Source: JAAXGX01 sp965203565 (GTDB taxonomy: Bacteria; Acidobacteriota; Vicinamibacteria; Vicinamibacterales; UBA8438). From it: DNA of 64,000 bases. How positions within the stretch are numbered: position 1 is the first letter of the stretch; each line of letters begins with the position of its first letter. Location: positions 1,178,001 through 1,242,000 of the forward strand of contig OZ241896.1 in the NCBI GenBank assembly GCA_965203565.1, read 5' to 3'. The notes beneath the pieces were generated by a model that was not told the DNA's origin, made no database searches, and saw only the letters and a list, made by a program, of their open reading frames with translations. Positions 54,601-62,244 of the stretch are shown piece after piece. The position numbers were made by a program, and so were the translations under genes.

Positions 54601-54803
54601 CCGAACACATCCACGAGCCGCTGCCGGGCAACTTCCAGGCGCTGCCGGACTTCCGGGTGTTCGCCGGCCGCGATCTGTTCCTCGTCAAGCCGGCCGGGAA
54701 GCGGTTCTGGCTTCGGTCGGCCGCCCTGGCCGACGCTAACGCCATCGTGATCGATCTGCACATGTGGTCGAACTCCGGCGATGGCCGCGCGGGCCGCCTC
54801 TGA
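51635..54803 (+). pseudogene. Type IIG-like N6-adenine DNA methyltransferase, broken by inversion and frameshift
   Basis: The intact ancestor would be about 1055 residues. N-terminal codons 1-64 (MEAIASKPLGPVWKDRLSLS to AVFCVQDVPTV) are followed by a segment that encodes the next ~95 residues on the opposite strand, then the plus strand resumes at EERVDRVLLGNLTQSHAQLR. Around 52481-52498 one base is missing: the frame ending FRSGREEMRGG shifts to SGQYRLWRYDFKFIPIELIS. After this the frame is open to 54803 and carries SAM motif I FLDPACGSGIFLVRLF and motif IV VIVGNPPWSSR, then a C-terminal region like target-recognition domains. It resembles Eco57I/BREX-type methylases. The stop overlaps the start of a nuclease-like gene (TGATG). 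Confidence 0.82.
51827..52116 (-). other. Inverted internal segment of the methyltransferase gene
   Basis: Read on the minus strand, this ~290-bp piece encodes ALPVVLLSVDEYDPAAVASR, LWNQGLASLLVVLSGDTVRV and YAAESGRYWEEHPDHFR. These are exactly the residues that should follow VPTV and precede EERVDRVL in the plus-strand gene. CCGGAAG occurs at both edges (51827 and 52105). Flipping it back restores a continuous protein sequence except for a base or two at the joints. Confidence 0.8.
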
Positions 54804-54871
54804 TGACGGGTGGCGCGCCGGCCACGTGGGCTGCCCGTCTGCGGTCGTTGGACATGCGCTTTCTGCAGCGC
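54803..54871 (+). pseudogene. 5' end of the nuclease-like gene, cut by IS21
   Basis: From ATG 54803, which overlaps the methyltransferase stop, the frame reads MTGGAPATWAARLRSLD-MRFLQR and hits the IS21-type element. Joining it to base 57520 beyond the second target copy continues in frame as VVDVWPECLRTLSDQ. Confidence 0.75.
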
Positions 54872-54943
54872 TGATCAACGACAATTATTTTGGCCGGTCG
54901 TCGAGAGGGCGGTCGGCACGGTGCTGGATGGCGCTGGTGACGT

Positions 54944-56464
54944 GTGAGACTGCCCGTTTTCCTCTGGGAGGACGGGTTGGTCACGGACGCGCAGGTTCGG
55001 CGTTTACGCGAGAAGCGGATGGCAGGCAAGACGCTGACGGCGGCGGCGGCGGCGGCCGGGATGAGCGAGCGGACGGCTCGCCGCTGGCAGGAGGGGGCGT
55101 TGCCGTCGGCTGCGAAGGCGCCGCGGCCGTGGCGCACGCGGGAGGATCCGTTCGCCGACGTGTGGGCGTCGGAGGTTGTGCCGCAGTTGGCGGCCGACAC
55201 CGCCGGGCGGCTGCAGGTGCTGACGCTGTTCACGGCGCTGTGCCGGCGGCATCCTGGCCGCTTTCAGCCCGGGCAGCTACGGACGTTGCAGCGTCGGGTC
55301 CGTGCGTGGCGGGTGGAGCACGGCCCCGCCCGGGAGGTGTACTTCGAGCAGGCGGCGGTTCCGGGTCGGGAGGCGGCGTTCGACTTCACCGACGCGGGCG
55401 AGCTGGGAGTGACGCTTCGGGGCGTTCGGTTCCCGCACCTGCTGTTCGAGTGGGTGCTGAGCTACAGCCGGTGGACGTATGTGGGACTGGCGCTGAGCGA
55501 GACGTTCGAGGCGCTGGTGGCGGGTCTGCAGGACGCGCTGTGGACGCTGGGCGCGGCGCCGTCGGTGCTGCGGCACGACAACCTGTCGGCGGCGACGCAC
55601 GAGTTGCGGCGCAGCGGCGGGCGTGAGTTGACGGTGCGGTTCCGGCAGGTGCTGGACCACTACGGGCTGCGCTCGTCGCGGATTCAGCCCGGAAAGCCGC
55701 ACGAGAACGGCGTGGCCGAGCAATGCCACTTCCGGACGAAGACGGCGATCGAGCAGGCGCTGCTGTTGCGGGGCGGCCGGGATTTCGACGACGAGTCGGC
55801 GTATCTGGCGTTGGTGCGGGCGGTGGTCGGCCGGGAGCGGAATGCGCGTGCGGCGTCTCGTCCGGCCGAGGAACGGGCGTATCTGCGGCCGTTGCCGCCG
55901 GCCCGGATTCCGGCGTACACGACGTTGCAGTGCCGGGTGAGGAAGTGGAGCACGATTCGGGTCGGCGGCCGGATCTATTCGGTTCCGTCGCGGTTGATCG
56001 GCCATACGGTCGAGGCGCGTCAGCATCCGTCGGCGGTCGAGGTCGTCTACGGCGGCCGGGTGCTGTGCACGATGCCGCGTCTGCGGGGCGCGGCGGGTCA
56101 CCGGATCGACTACCGGCACATCATCGGGAGTCTGGTGCGGAAGCCGGGCGCCTTCGCGCGGTATCGCTTCCGGGAGGAGTTGTTCCCGTCGCTGACGTTC
56201 CGGGCGGCGTATGACGCGCTCGGCCGTACGCACGGCGCGCGGGCCGACGTGGAGTACGTGCGCCTGTTGCACCTGGCGGCCACGACCGGCGAGCGGCGGG
56301 TCGAGGCGGCGCTTCGCGCCCGGCTCGACGCCGGCGTCCCCTGCGATTACGCCAGCGTTCAGGCCGAGGTGCGTCCGGCGGTTCCGGCGCTCCCTGCGGT
56401 GCACGTTCCCCGCCCGGACTTGGCGCAGTACGACGCGCTGCTGAGCGGAGGTCCGCCCGGATGA
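54944..56464 (+). CDS. istA: IS21-family transposase IstA
   Basis: This 506-residue transposase starts at GTG 54944. An N-terminal helix-turn-helix (RMAGKTLTAAAAAAGMSERT) binds the ends. The integrase-like core has DDE residues in REAAFDFTDAGELGV (Asp near 147), VLRHDNLSAATHE and GKPHENGVAEQCHF. A C-terminal beta-barrel follows (RKWSTIRVGGRIYSVPSRLI). Length and motifs are complete. Its stop overlaps the istB start (ATGA), the family's standard coupling. Confidence 0.95.
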   Translation: MRLPVFLWEDGLVTDAQVRRLREKRMAGKTLTAAAAAAGMSERTARRWQEGALPSAAKAPRPWRTREDPFADVWASEVVPQLAADTAGRLQVLTLFTALCRRHPGRFQPGQLRTLQRRVRAWRVEHGPAREVYFEQAAVPGREAAFDFTDAGELGVTLRGVRFPHLLFEWVLSYSRWTYVGLALSETFEALVAGLQDALWTLGAAPSVLRHDNLSAATHELRRSGGRELTVRFRQVLDHYGLRSSRIQPGKPHENGVAEQCHFRTKTAIEQALLLRGGRDFDDESAYLALVRAVVGRERNARAASRPAEERAYLRPLPPARIPAYTTLQCRVRKWSTIRVGGRIYSVPSRLIGHTVEARQHPSAVEVVYGGRVLCTMPRLRGAAGHRIDYRHIIGSLVRKPGAFARYRFREELFPSLTFRAAYDALGRTHGARADVEYVRLLHLAATTGERRVEAALRARLDAGVPCDYASVQAEVRPAVPALPAVHVPRPDLAQYDALLSGGPPG

Positions 56465-57273
56465 CGGCGTCGAGCACGCAGGTGACGACGCTGCTGACAC
56501 GGTTCGGCCTGACGACGGCGGCCGAGGAACTCGTCCCCCGGCTGACGCAGGCCGGCCACCATGCGGCGTTGCCGGCGCTGCTCGAGGTGTTCGAGGCGGA
56601 AGCCGACGCACGCCGTCAGCGCCGGATCGCGCGGTTGCGCCGCGCGGCGCGGCTGCCGCCCGGCAAGACGTTCGCGACGCTCGACACCGGCCGCCTGCCG
56701 GGGCCGGTCGTGCAGCAACTCGAGACGCTGGCCGCCGGGGCGTTCCTCGAGACGGCGACGAACGTGCTGGCGTTCGGTCTGCCGGGCGTGGGCAAGAGCC
56801 ACGCGCTGTGCGCCGTCGGGCATGCCCTGGTCGAGGCCGGCCGCAGCGTGCTGTGCGCGCCCGCCTATGCGCTGGTCCAGGAACTGCTCGGCGCGAAACG
56901 CGACCTCGACCTGCCCCGCGCCCTCCGCAAGCTCGACCTCTTCGAGGTCATCCTGCTCGACGACCTCGGCTACGTACAGCAGAGCTCGGACGAGGCCGAG
57001 GTGTTGTTCACCCTGCTGGCCGAGCGGTACGAGCGCCGCTCGGTGATGGTGACCAGCAACTTGGTCTTCAGCCAGTGGGACCGGATCTTCCGCGACCAGA
57101 TGGCCACGGCCGCAGCGATCGATCGTCTGGTGCACCACGCCGTCGTGCTCGAGTTCGACGTGCCGAGCTTCCGAACGGACCGGTCCGGCCGCAAGACGCC
57201 GCCGCCGACCGTGCCCCGCGGACGCGCCCCCGGCCCGCTGCTGCCCCGAAACCGCCGCCGCCCGGCCGCGTGA
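56461..57273 (+). CDS. istB: IS21-family helper ATPase IstB
   Basis: This 270-residue AAA+ ATPase chooses the target and activates IstA. It has Walker A AFGLPGVGKSHALCAVGHAL (about residues 101-120), Walker B FEVILLDDLGYV and sensor SVMVTSNLVFSQW. The N-terminal helical domain (LTTAAEELVPRLTQAGHHAA) and a proline/arginine-rich C-terminus are present. It seems intact, so the element may be active. Confidence 0.95.
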   Translation: MTASSTQVTTLLTRFGLTTAAEELVPRLTQAGHHAALPALLEVFEAEADARRQRRIARLRRAARLPPGKTFATLDTGRLPGPVVQQLETLAAGAFLETATNVLAFGLPGVGKSHALCAVGHALVEAGRSVLCAPAYALVQELLGAKRDLDLPRALRKLDLFEVILLDDLGYVQQSSDEAEVLFTLLAERYERRSVMVTSNLVFSQWDRIFRDQMATAAAIDRLVHHAVVLEFDVPSFRTDRSGRKTPPPTVPRGRAPGPLLPRNRRRPAA

Positions 57274-57501
57274 ACGCCCCGGACGGTGTCCGCGAGCCGA
57301 GCAGCCTGTGGACCGCGCCAGCGGCATGGAAAACGCGCGCGGACCGTCGTGCCGGGTTGCGCCGCCGGGACAGCGCGTTTCCCACCCCGCTTTGGACGGC
57401 GCCGAGCGCCGCCCACACGGTCCACAGGCGCTACTGCTGTTGATCGCGATCCATGTCGATCTGAACCGGCCAAAATAATTGTCGCCAAGCGGCCAAAGTA
57501 G

Positions 57502-58293
57502 TTGACGCTGAACAAGCGCGTCGTCGACGTATGGCCGGAGTGTCTGCGCACCCTGTCGGATCAGCCACGGGAGGACGACATCACGTTCAACCTCGTGGTG
57601 CGGTTGCGAAAGGACCGTCATGTTCGAAGGTGGTTCCACTTCGTCGCATTCCAGTACCACCCGCCCGGTTATGAGCCGAACGGTTTGGCTTACAGCAAGG
57701 GGCGCATCGACGTGGCCGTACTACTGCTGGATCCGTTGGCCGAGGGATATCTCGCCTACGAATGCAAACGCCTCAACGACGTGCGCGAAGACGGCAGACG
57801 GTCGCTGGCGGGAGAGTACGTGATGGAGGGGCTGTCCCGTTTCGTCACCGAGCAGTACTCGGCGAATCTGCCCGTCGGGTGCATGCTCGGGTACGTCCTC
57901 GACGGCGACGTGGCGTACGCGGCGTCGAGCGTCCGGGAGAAAATCATCGCGTGCCGACGGGAGATCGCGCTGATCGGGCAGCCGAAAGACGAGGCCGCCG
58001 TCGGCGTGGCGACGCGCTTCTCCAGCCGCCACCGCCGACAGGACGACGGGGAGATCGAAGTCCGGCACGCGCTGCTGCCCATGCGACTCGACAGCCCGTG
58101 GTGGAATCCCGCGTCGCACCGAGAGCGGCGAGGCGCCCGCCTGACAAGGCGTGAGGAGGGCGCATATTGGGCATACGCAACCGACGAACAACGCCGTCAG
58201 GCGGGATGCATCGCCGCTCGAATGCAGCGGGGACTTTCACCACGGGCTGTCAAGGGGACGACCGCCGAGGGCGCGCCGGCGAGCTTGCCGTGA
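57502..58293 (+). pseudogene. PD-(D/E)XK-like nuclease gene, 3' part (split by IS21, end altered by MITE)
   Basis: The genuine sequence starts at 57515; the first codons of the frame (TTG 57502) are IS21 end. The body reads RVVDVWPECLRTLSDQPRED, FNLVVRLRKDRHVRRWFHFV and the nuclease-like KGRIDVAVLLLD...YLAYECKRLND (D...E-x-K), then a helical region. It was translationally coupled to the methyltransferase upstream, so the two look like a restriction-modification pair. From 58090 the frame runs through MITE copy C for 54 codons, so the native C-terminus is lost or fused. The final TGA overlaps the helicase GTG start. The nuclease assignment rests on one motif. Confidence 0.65.
58090..58251. repeat. 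MITE-like repeat, copy C (opposite orientation)
   Basis: This is the most complete copy: GACAGCCCGTGGTGGAA at the left, and TTTCACCACGGGCTGTC at the right, are 16-of-17 inverted ends. The 162-bp interior matches copies A and B in reverse orientation. It lies across the 3' end of the nuclease-like gene, which remains open through it. Confidence 0.8.
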
Positions 58294-58326
58294 TCGAGCG
58301 CCACTCCTCCCGCCGCCGCCGGCTCG
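58271..58326 (+). repeat. AlbA_2/helicase junction repeat, right copy
   Basis: Partner of 50150-50204. It includes the last codons of an upstream frame (GAPASLP, compare PPASRP at the left copy), the overlapping TGA/GTG, and the first 13 helicase codons. With the left copy it brackets the 8.1-kb insert as direct repeats. Confidence 0.75.
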
Positions 58327-60981
58327 ACGCCGGCTTTCTCGCCGCCCGGCTCGCCGGCGCGCAGAGCTACGACCGGATCGCCGGCTACTTCTCGTCGTCG
58401 ATCCTGGAGGTGGCCGGCGAGGCGCTGGAAAGCGTCCGGGGAAAGATCCGCGTCGCCTGCAACTCCGGGCTGTCGCGCGCGGACGTCGAGGTCGCCAAGG
58501 CGGCGCAGGCGGCGCTGCGCCGCGAGTGGTGCGACTCCCACCCGCAGGATCGGGGCGACGCCGCCCGGCCGCGGTTCCGGCGGCTCCACGACCTGCTCCG
58601 GGCGGGGAGGATGGAGGTGCGCGTCCTGCCGGACGAGGTCTTCGGCCTCGTCCACGGCAAGGCGGGCGTGATCACGCGGGCCAGCGGAGAGCGGGTCTGC
58701 TTCCTCGGCAGCGCGAACGAGTCCGCGCGCGCGTTCCGCCTCAACTACGAGCTGATCTGGGAGGACGACGACCCGGACGCGGTGGCGTGGGTGCAGGAAG
58801 AGTTCGACGCCCTCTGGTCGTCGCCCTGCGCGGTCCCGCTCGCGGAGTTCGTCGTCGCCGACCTCGACCGCCTGGCGCGCCGCGAGGTGATCAGCGGCGT
58901 CGCGGGCTGGCGGGAGGCGCCGGACCCGGCGGCGGTCGTGGTGGAGGCGCCGGTCTACCGCCGCGAAGTCGGCCTGTGGGAGCACCAGAAGCACTTTGTG
59001 AAGTTCGCCTTCGATGCGCACCGCGGGCCGCACGGCGCGCGGTGCGTGCTGGCCGATCAGGTGGGGCTCGGCACTGCAGCTCGCGATGGCGGCGCAGCTC
59101 ATGGCGCTGGCCGGCGAGCGGCCGGTGCTCGTGCTGGCGCCGAAGACGCTGGTGCGGCAGTGGCAGGACGAGATCGACACGCTGCTCGGGCTGCCGTCGG
59201 CGGTCTGGGACGGCGGGCAGTGGGTGGACGAACGCGGCGTCGAGCATCCGGCCACCGGCCCGGAATCGATCCGCCGCTGCCCGCGCCGCATCGGGATCGT
59301 CTCCACCGGCCTGATCGTCAGCGGCTCGGAGACGGCGACGTGGCTGGCGAACATGCGCTTCGAGTGCGTGATCCTCGACGAAGCGCACCGGGCGCGCCGC
59401 CGGAACCTGGACGCCAAAAGGGCCTTCGCGGCGGCGCAGCCGAACAACCTGCTGAAGTTCCTCCAGGATGTTGCGCCGCGCACGAAGAGCTTGTTGCTCG
59501 CGACCGCGACGCCGGTGCAGCTTCATCCGATCGAGGCGTACGATCTGCTCGACGCGCTCGCCCGCGGTTCGGACGCGGTGCTCGGCGGCCCCGGCAGCCG
59601 TTGGCGCAACGCGCAGGCTTCTCTCGATCTGGTGCTGGGCCGGACTTCCCCGCCGGACGACTTCCACGAGCGTTGGGACTGGTGGCGCAACCCGTTCCCG
59701 CCCCGCTCGGAAGGGAAGGACTTCGAGATTCTGCGGCAGTCGCTCGCGCTGCCGGACGAAGCCTCGTATGCGCCGGGAAAGGCCGTCGATGCGCTGCGTC
59801 CGCCCGACCGCCAGCGCATCGAAGACGGCTTCCGGCATTTCGTCGAGCGTCACAACCCGTACATCCGAACCATCGTGCTGCGGACCCGGGACTACCTCGA
59901 ACGAACGATCGACCCGGAGACGGACGAGCCGTATCTCGCCCCCGTCAAGGTGCGGCTTCACGGCGAGTCCGAAGCCGACGCCGTCCGGTTGCCGCCGTTC
60001 CTGGAGGACGCCTACCGTCTGGCCGAACAGTTCTGCGCACTGCTTGCCGAACGGGCGAACACCGGTTTGTTCCGTACGCTGCTGCTGCGGCGGATGGGCA
60101 GCACGATGGAGGCCGGACGGCGAACGGTCGAGAAGATCCTGCGCGACCGGGAGCCTCTCGACTGCTCGGAGGACGACGAGGAGTCGGCGGGCGGGGAGCC
60201 GGCCGATCGATTCCGCACGCTGACCGCCGCCGAGCGTGAGGTGCTCCTGCGTCTGAAGGGCGCCCTGGAGGCGAACCGCGAACGGGACCCGAAGTACGCC
60301 GCGGTCAGACGTCTCCTCGTCGAGGAAGGATGGCTTCAATCCGGCTGCATCGTCTTCAGCCAGTACTTCGATTCGGCGCAGTGGCTCGCCGGCCAACTCG
60401 CCGGCGATCTTCCGAACGAAACGATCGGCGTCTACGCGGGCGCGAACCGATCCGGCATGCTGCGCGGCGGCGCGTTCACGGGCTGCCGCCGGGACGCGCT
60501 GAAGGACGCCGTGCGCCGCGGCGAAGTGCGGCTGCTGCTCGGCACCGATGCGGCCTCGGAAGGTCTGAACCTGCAGCGACTCGGCGCGCTCGTCAACCTG
60601 GACCTTCCCTGGAACCCGTCGCGGCTCGAGCAGCGCAAGGGGCGCATCCAGCGCATCGGGCAGGTCCGGCCCGAAGTCGACGTCTGCAACCTGCGCTACG
60701 CCAACTCGGTCGAGGACCGGGTCCGCCAGCTTCTCTCCGAGCGGCTGGAGAACGTTTCCCGACTCTTCGGCCAGTTGCCGGACACGCTCGAAGACGTCTG
60801 GGTGCAAGTGGCGCTCGGCCGGATCGAGGAGGCGAAACGGACTATCGACGCCGTGCCCGACCGGCACCCGTTCGCCCTCCGCTACCACGAAGTCCGGCGC
60901 GTGGACTGGGAGTCGTGCGCGCGGGTGCTCGACGACGACGCAAAGCGTCAGGCGCTTGCCTGCGGTTGGGACGGCCGCTGA
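58290..60981 (+). pseudogene. PLD-like SNF2-family helicase of the defence operon, frameshifted at Walker A
   Basis: The gene starts with GTG 58290 (IERHSSRRRRLDAGFLAARL). The N-terminal part is a phospholipase-D-like domain with the HKD-type motif VHGKAGVITRASGERV...GSANESA (His near residue 122). The helicase core should read DQVGLGKTLQLAM, but the DNA is GGGCTCGGCACTGCAG. Five bases are missing at 59071-59076, which destroys the Walker A lysine and shifts frame. The second frame continues with LALAGERPVLVLAPKTLVRQ, VILDEAHRARRRN, LLLATATPVQLHP, LLLGTDAASEGLNLQRLG and RIQRIGQ, so all other motifs are intact. It belongs to the anti-phage PLD-helicase family found with DUF499/DUF1156. Unless this is a sequencing error, the helicase is dead. 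Confidence 0.85.
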
Positions 60982-61012
60982 ACTGGCGCGGGCGGTTACC
61001 GCCGGATCTCCG

Positions 61013-61223
61013 CGTCTCGTCGCACGCCTGGTACCGGAGGACGCCCGGCGCCGCGTACGTGCCGGGCGTCAGGCCGGGGTCGAGCACGAGCGCCGCGCCG
61101 ATGGCGAACGTCTCCTCGAAGACCGCCAGCGGACCGTCGGCGCCCTGCTGGCTCAGCAGGATCGGTTCAGGCCAGGCGAGCCCGGCGAGCTCGATGCCGT
61201 CCGGCGGATCGAGCGTGAGAACG
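61013..61223 (-). pseudogene. Duplicated fragment of dsbD
   Basis: These 211 bp match 37005-37215 inside dsbD with four substitutions and no gaps, in the same orientation. They encode VLTLDPPDGIELAGLAWPEP through GVLRYQACDET, part of the DsbD alpha domain. No dsbD sequence lies on either side. The copy forms the right border of the island, whose left border is the intact dsbD. Confidence 0.9.
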
Positions 61224-61261
61224 ACGTCGGCGCCCGGCGGCGGACCGCACGGTGACGACGG

Positions 61262-61448
61262 CGCGGACCGGGCTGGGCTCGACCGGTGACCACCGCGCTT
61301 CGAGCGGCGCCCAGAAGACGTTCTCGGCGGCGTACTCGTCCCGGTCCTCGGCCGCCTCCGCGCCCCATTCGGCGAGCACCGCCGCCCGGCGCTCCTCGAA
61401 GGCGCCCCCGGTTCCATGCAGGACGGCAGGACCGGTGACGAATTGCAC
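61262..61448 (-). pseudogene. Type I restriction methylase (HsdM) remnant
   Basis: The minus-strand frame contains GAFEERRAAVLAEWGAEAAE followed by DRDEYAAENVFWAPLEARWS. This matches the conserved N-terminal helical region of HsdM (DAFEERR ... DEYxAENVFWVPxEARWS). Nothing else of hsdM, hsdS or hsdR is present. It directly follows the dsbD fragment, making this a junkyard at the island's edge. Confidence 0.6.
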
Positions 61449-61537
61449 TTGGGCGCCGATGGGCGCGCCCGGCGAAGCGGCCGAGCCGGCCGTAGCTGCG
61501 CGTCTCGCGCCGCATCGCCCCGGCTGGACGGCGCCGG

Positions 61538-62230
61538 TCAGTCGATCGGCCGGAACATCCGCTCCCAGCGGGTGCGGGTGAAGAAGTGGACCGCCACCGA
61601 CGAGAGGCGTCTGAGGGCGGGTCCGAGGCCCGGCTCCTGCGTCACCGGCCCGGCGGCGTCGAACGACCAGTACACCAGCACCGCCCTCCCTTTCAGGTAG
61701 GCGCGCGGGAGCGGGCCCCAGAAGCGGCTGTCCTGCGAATTGTCGCGGTTGTCGCCCATCATGAAGTAGTGGCCGTCGGGCACCGCCACCGGCCCGTACG
61801 CGTCGCGCAGGTCGAGGGGGACGGCGTCGGGCGGGAGGGTCGGGCGCTGGCCGGCCAGGTACGGCTCGTCGAGCGGCGCGCCGTCGATGTAGACCCGCTT
61901 CCGGCGCACTTCGACCGTCTCGCCGGGCAGCCCGATCACCCGCTTGATGAAGTCGCGCTCCGGGTCGTCCGGGAACTTGAACACCGCGACGTCGCCGCGC
62001 CGGACGTCGCCGGCCGGCAGCAGCAGCCGCTCCGCGGCGCCGGCGGTCGGACCGAAGACGAACTTGTTGACCAGCAGGTGGTCGCCGATCAGCAGGTTCC
62101 GCTCCATCGAGCCGGTCGGGATCTTGAACGCCTGCACCACCCAGGTCCGGACGAAGAGCGCCAGGATCACCGCGATGACGATCGACTCGAAGTACTCGCG
62201 CGCCGTCGATTTCCGCACCGGTGCAGGCAT
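61538..62230 (-). CDS. lepB: Signal peptidase I
   Basis: This 230-residue enzyme removes signal peptides from exported proteins at the inner membrane. One N-terminal membrane segment (YFESIVIAVILALFVRTWVV) precedes the S26 boxes: the catalytic serine in PTGSMERNLLIGDHLLVNKF (Ser41), the general-base lysine in RDFIKRVIGLPGE (Lys96) and MGDNRDNSQDSRFWGPLP. The start ATG at 62230 leads MPAPVRKSTAREYFE; a longer open frame further upstream is only a shadow of lepA. It follows lepA by 14 bp, the classic lepA-lepB operon. The heavy secretome in this window fits its presence. Confidence 0.95.
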   Translation of the reverse strand: MPAPVRKSTAREYFESIVIAVILALFVRTWVVQAFKIPTGSMERNLLIGDHLLVNKFVFGPTAGAAERLLLPAGDVRRGDVAVFKFPDDPERDFIKRVIGLPGETVEVRRKRVYIDGAPLDEPYLAGQRPTLPPDAVPLDLRDAYGPVAVPDGHYFMMGDNRDNSQDSRFWGPLPRAYLKGRAVLVYWSFDAAGPVTQEPGLGPALRRLSSVAVHFFTRTRWERMFRPID

Positions 62231-62244
62231 GGCTCGGCCGGCGC

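Larger units (their letters stand above)
54872..57514. mobile_element. IS21-family insertion sequence (2643 bp)
   Basis: The left end begins TGATCAACGACAATTATTTT; the right end read inward begins TGTTCAGCGTCAACTACTTT, and both continue into GGCCG. An inner copy of the left-end sequence (20 bp identical) lies just inside the right end, as is usual for the multiple terminal repeats of IS21. The element is flanked by the 5-bp duplication AGCGC (54867-54871 and 57515-57519). It carries istA and istB. About 240 bp after istB are non-coding. Confidence 0.93.
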
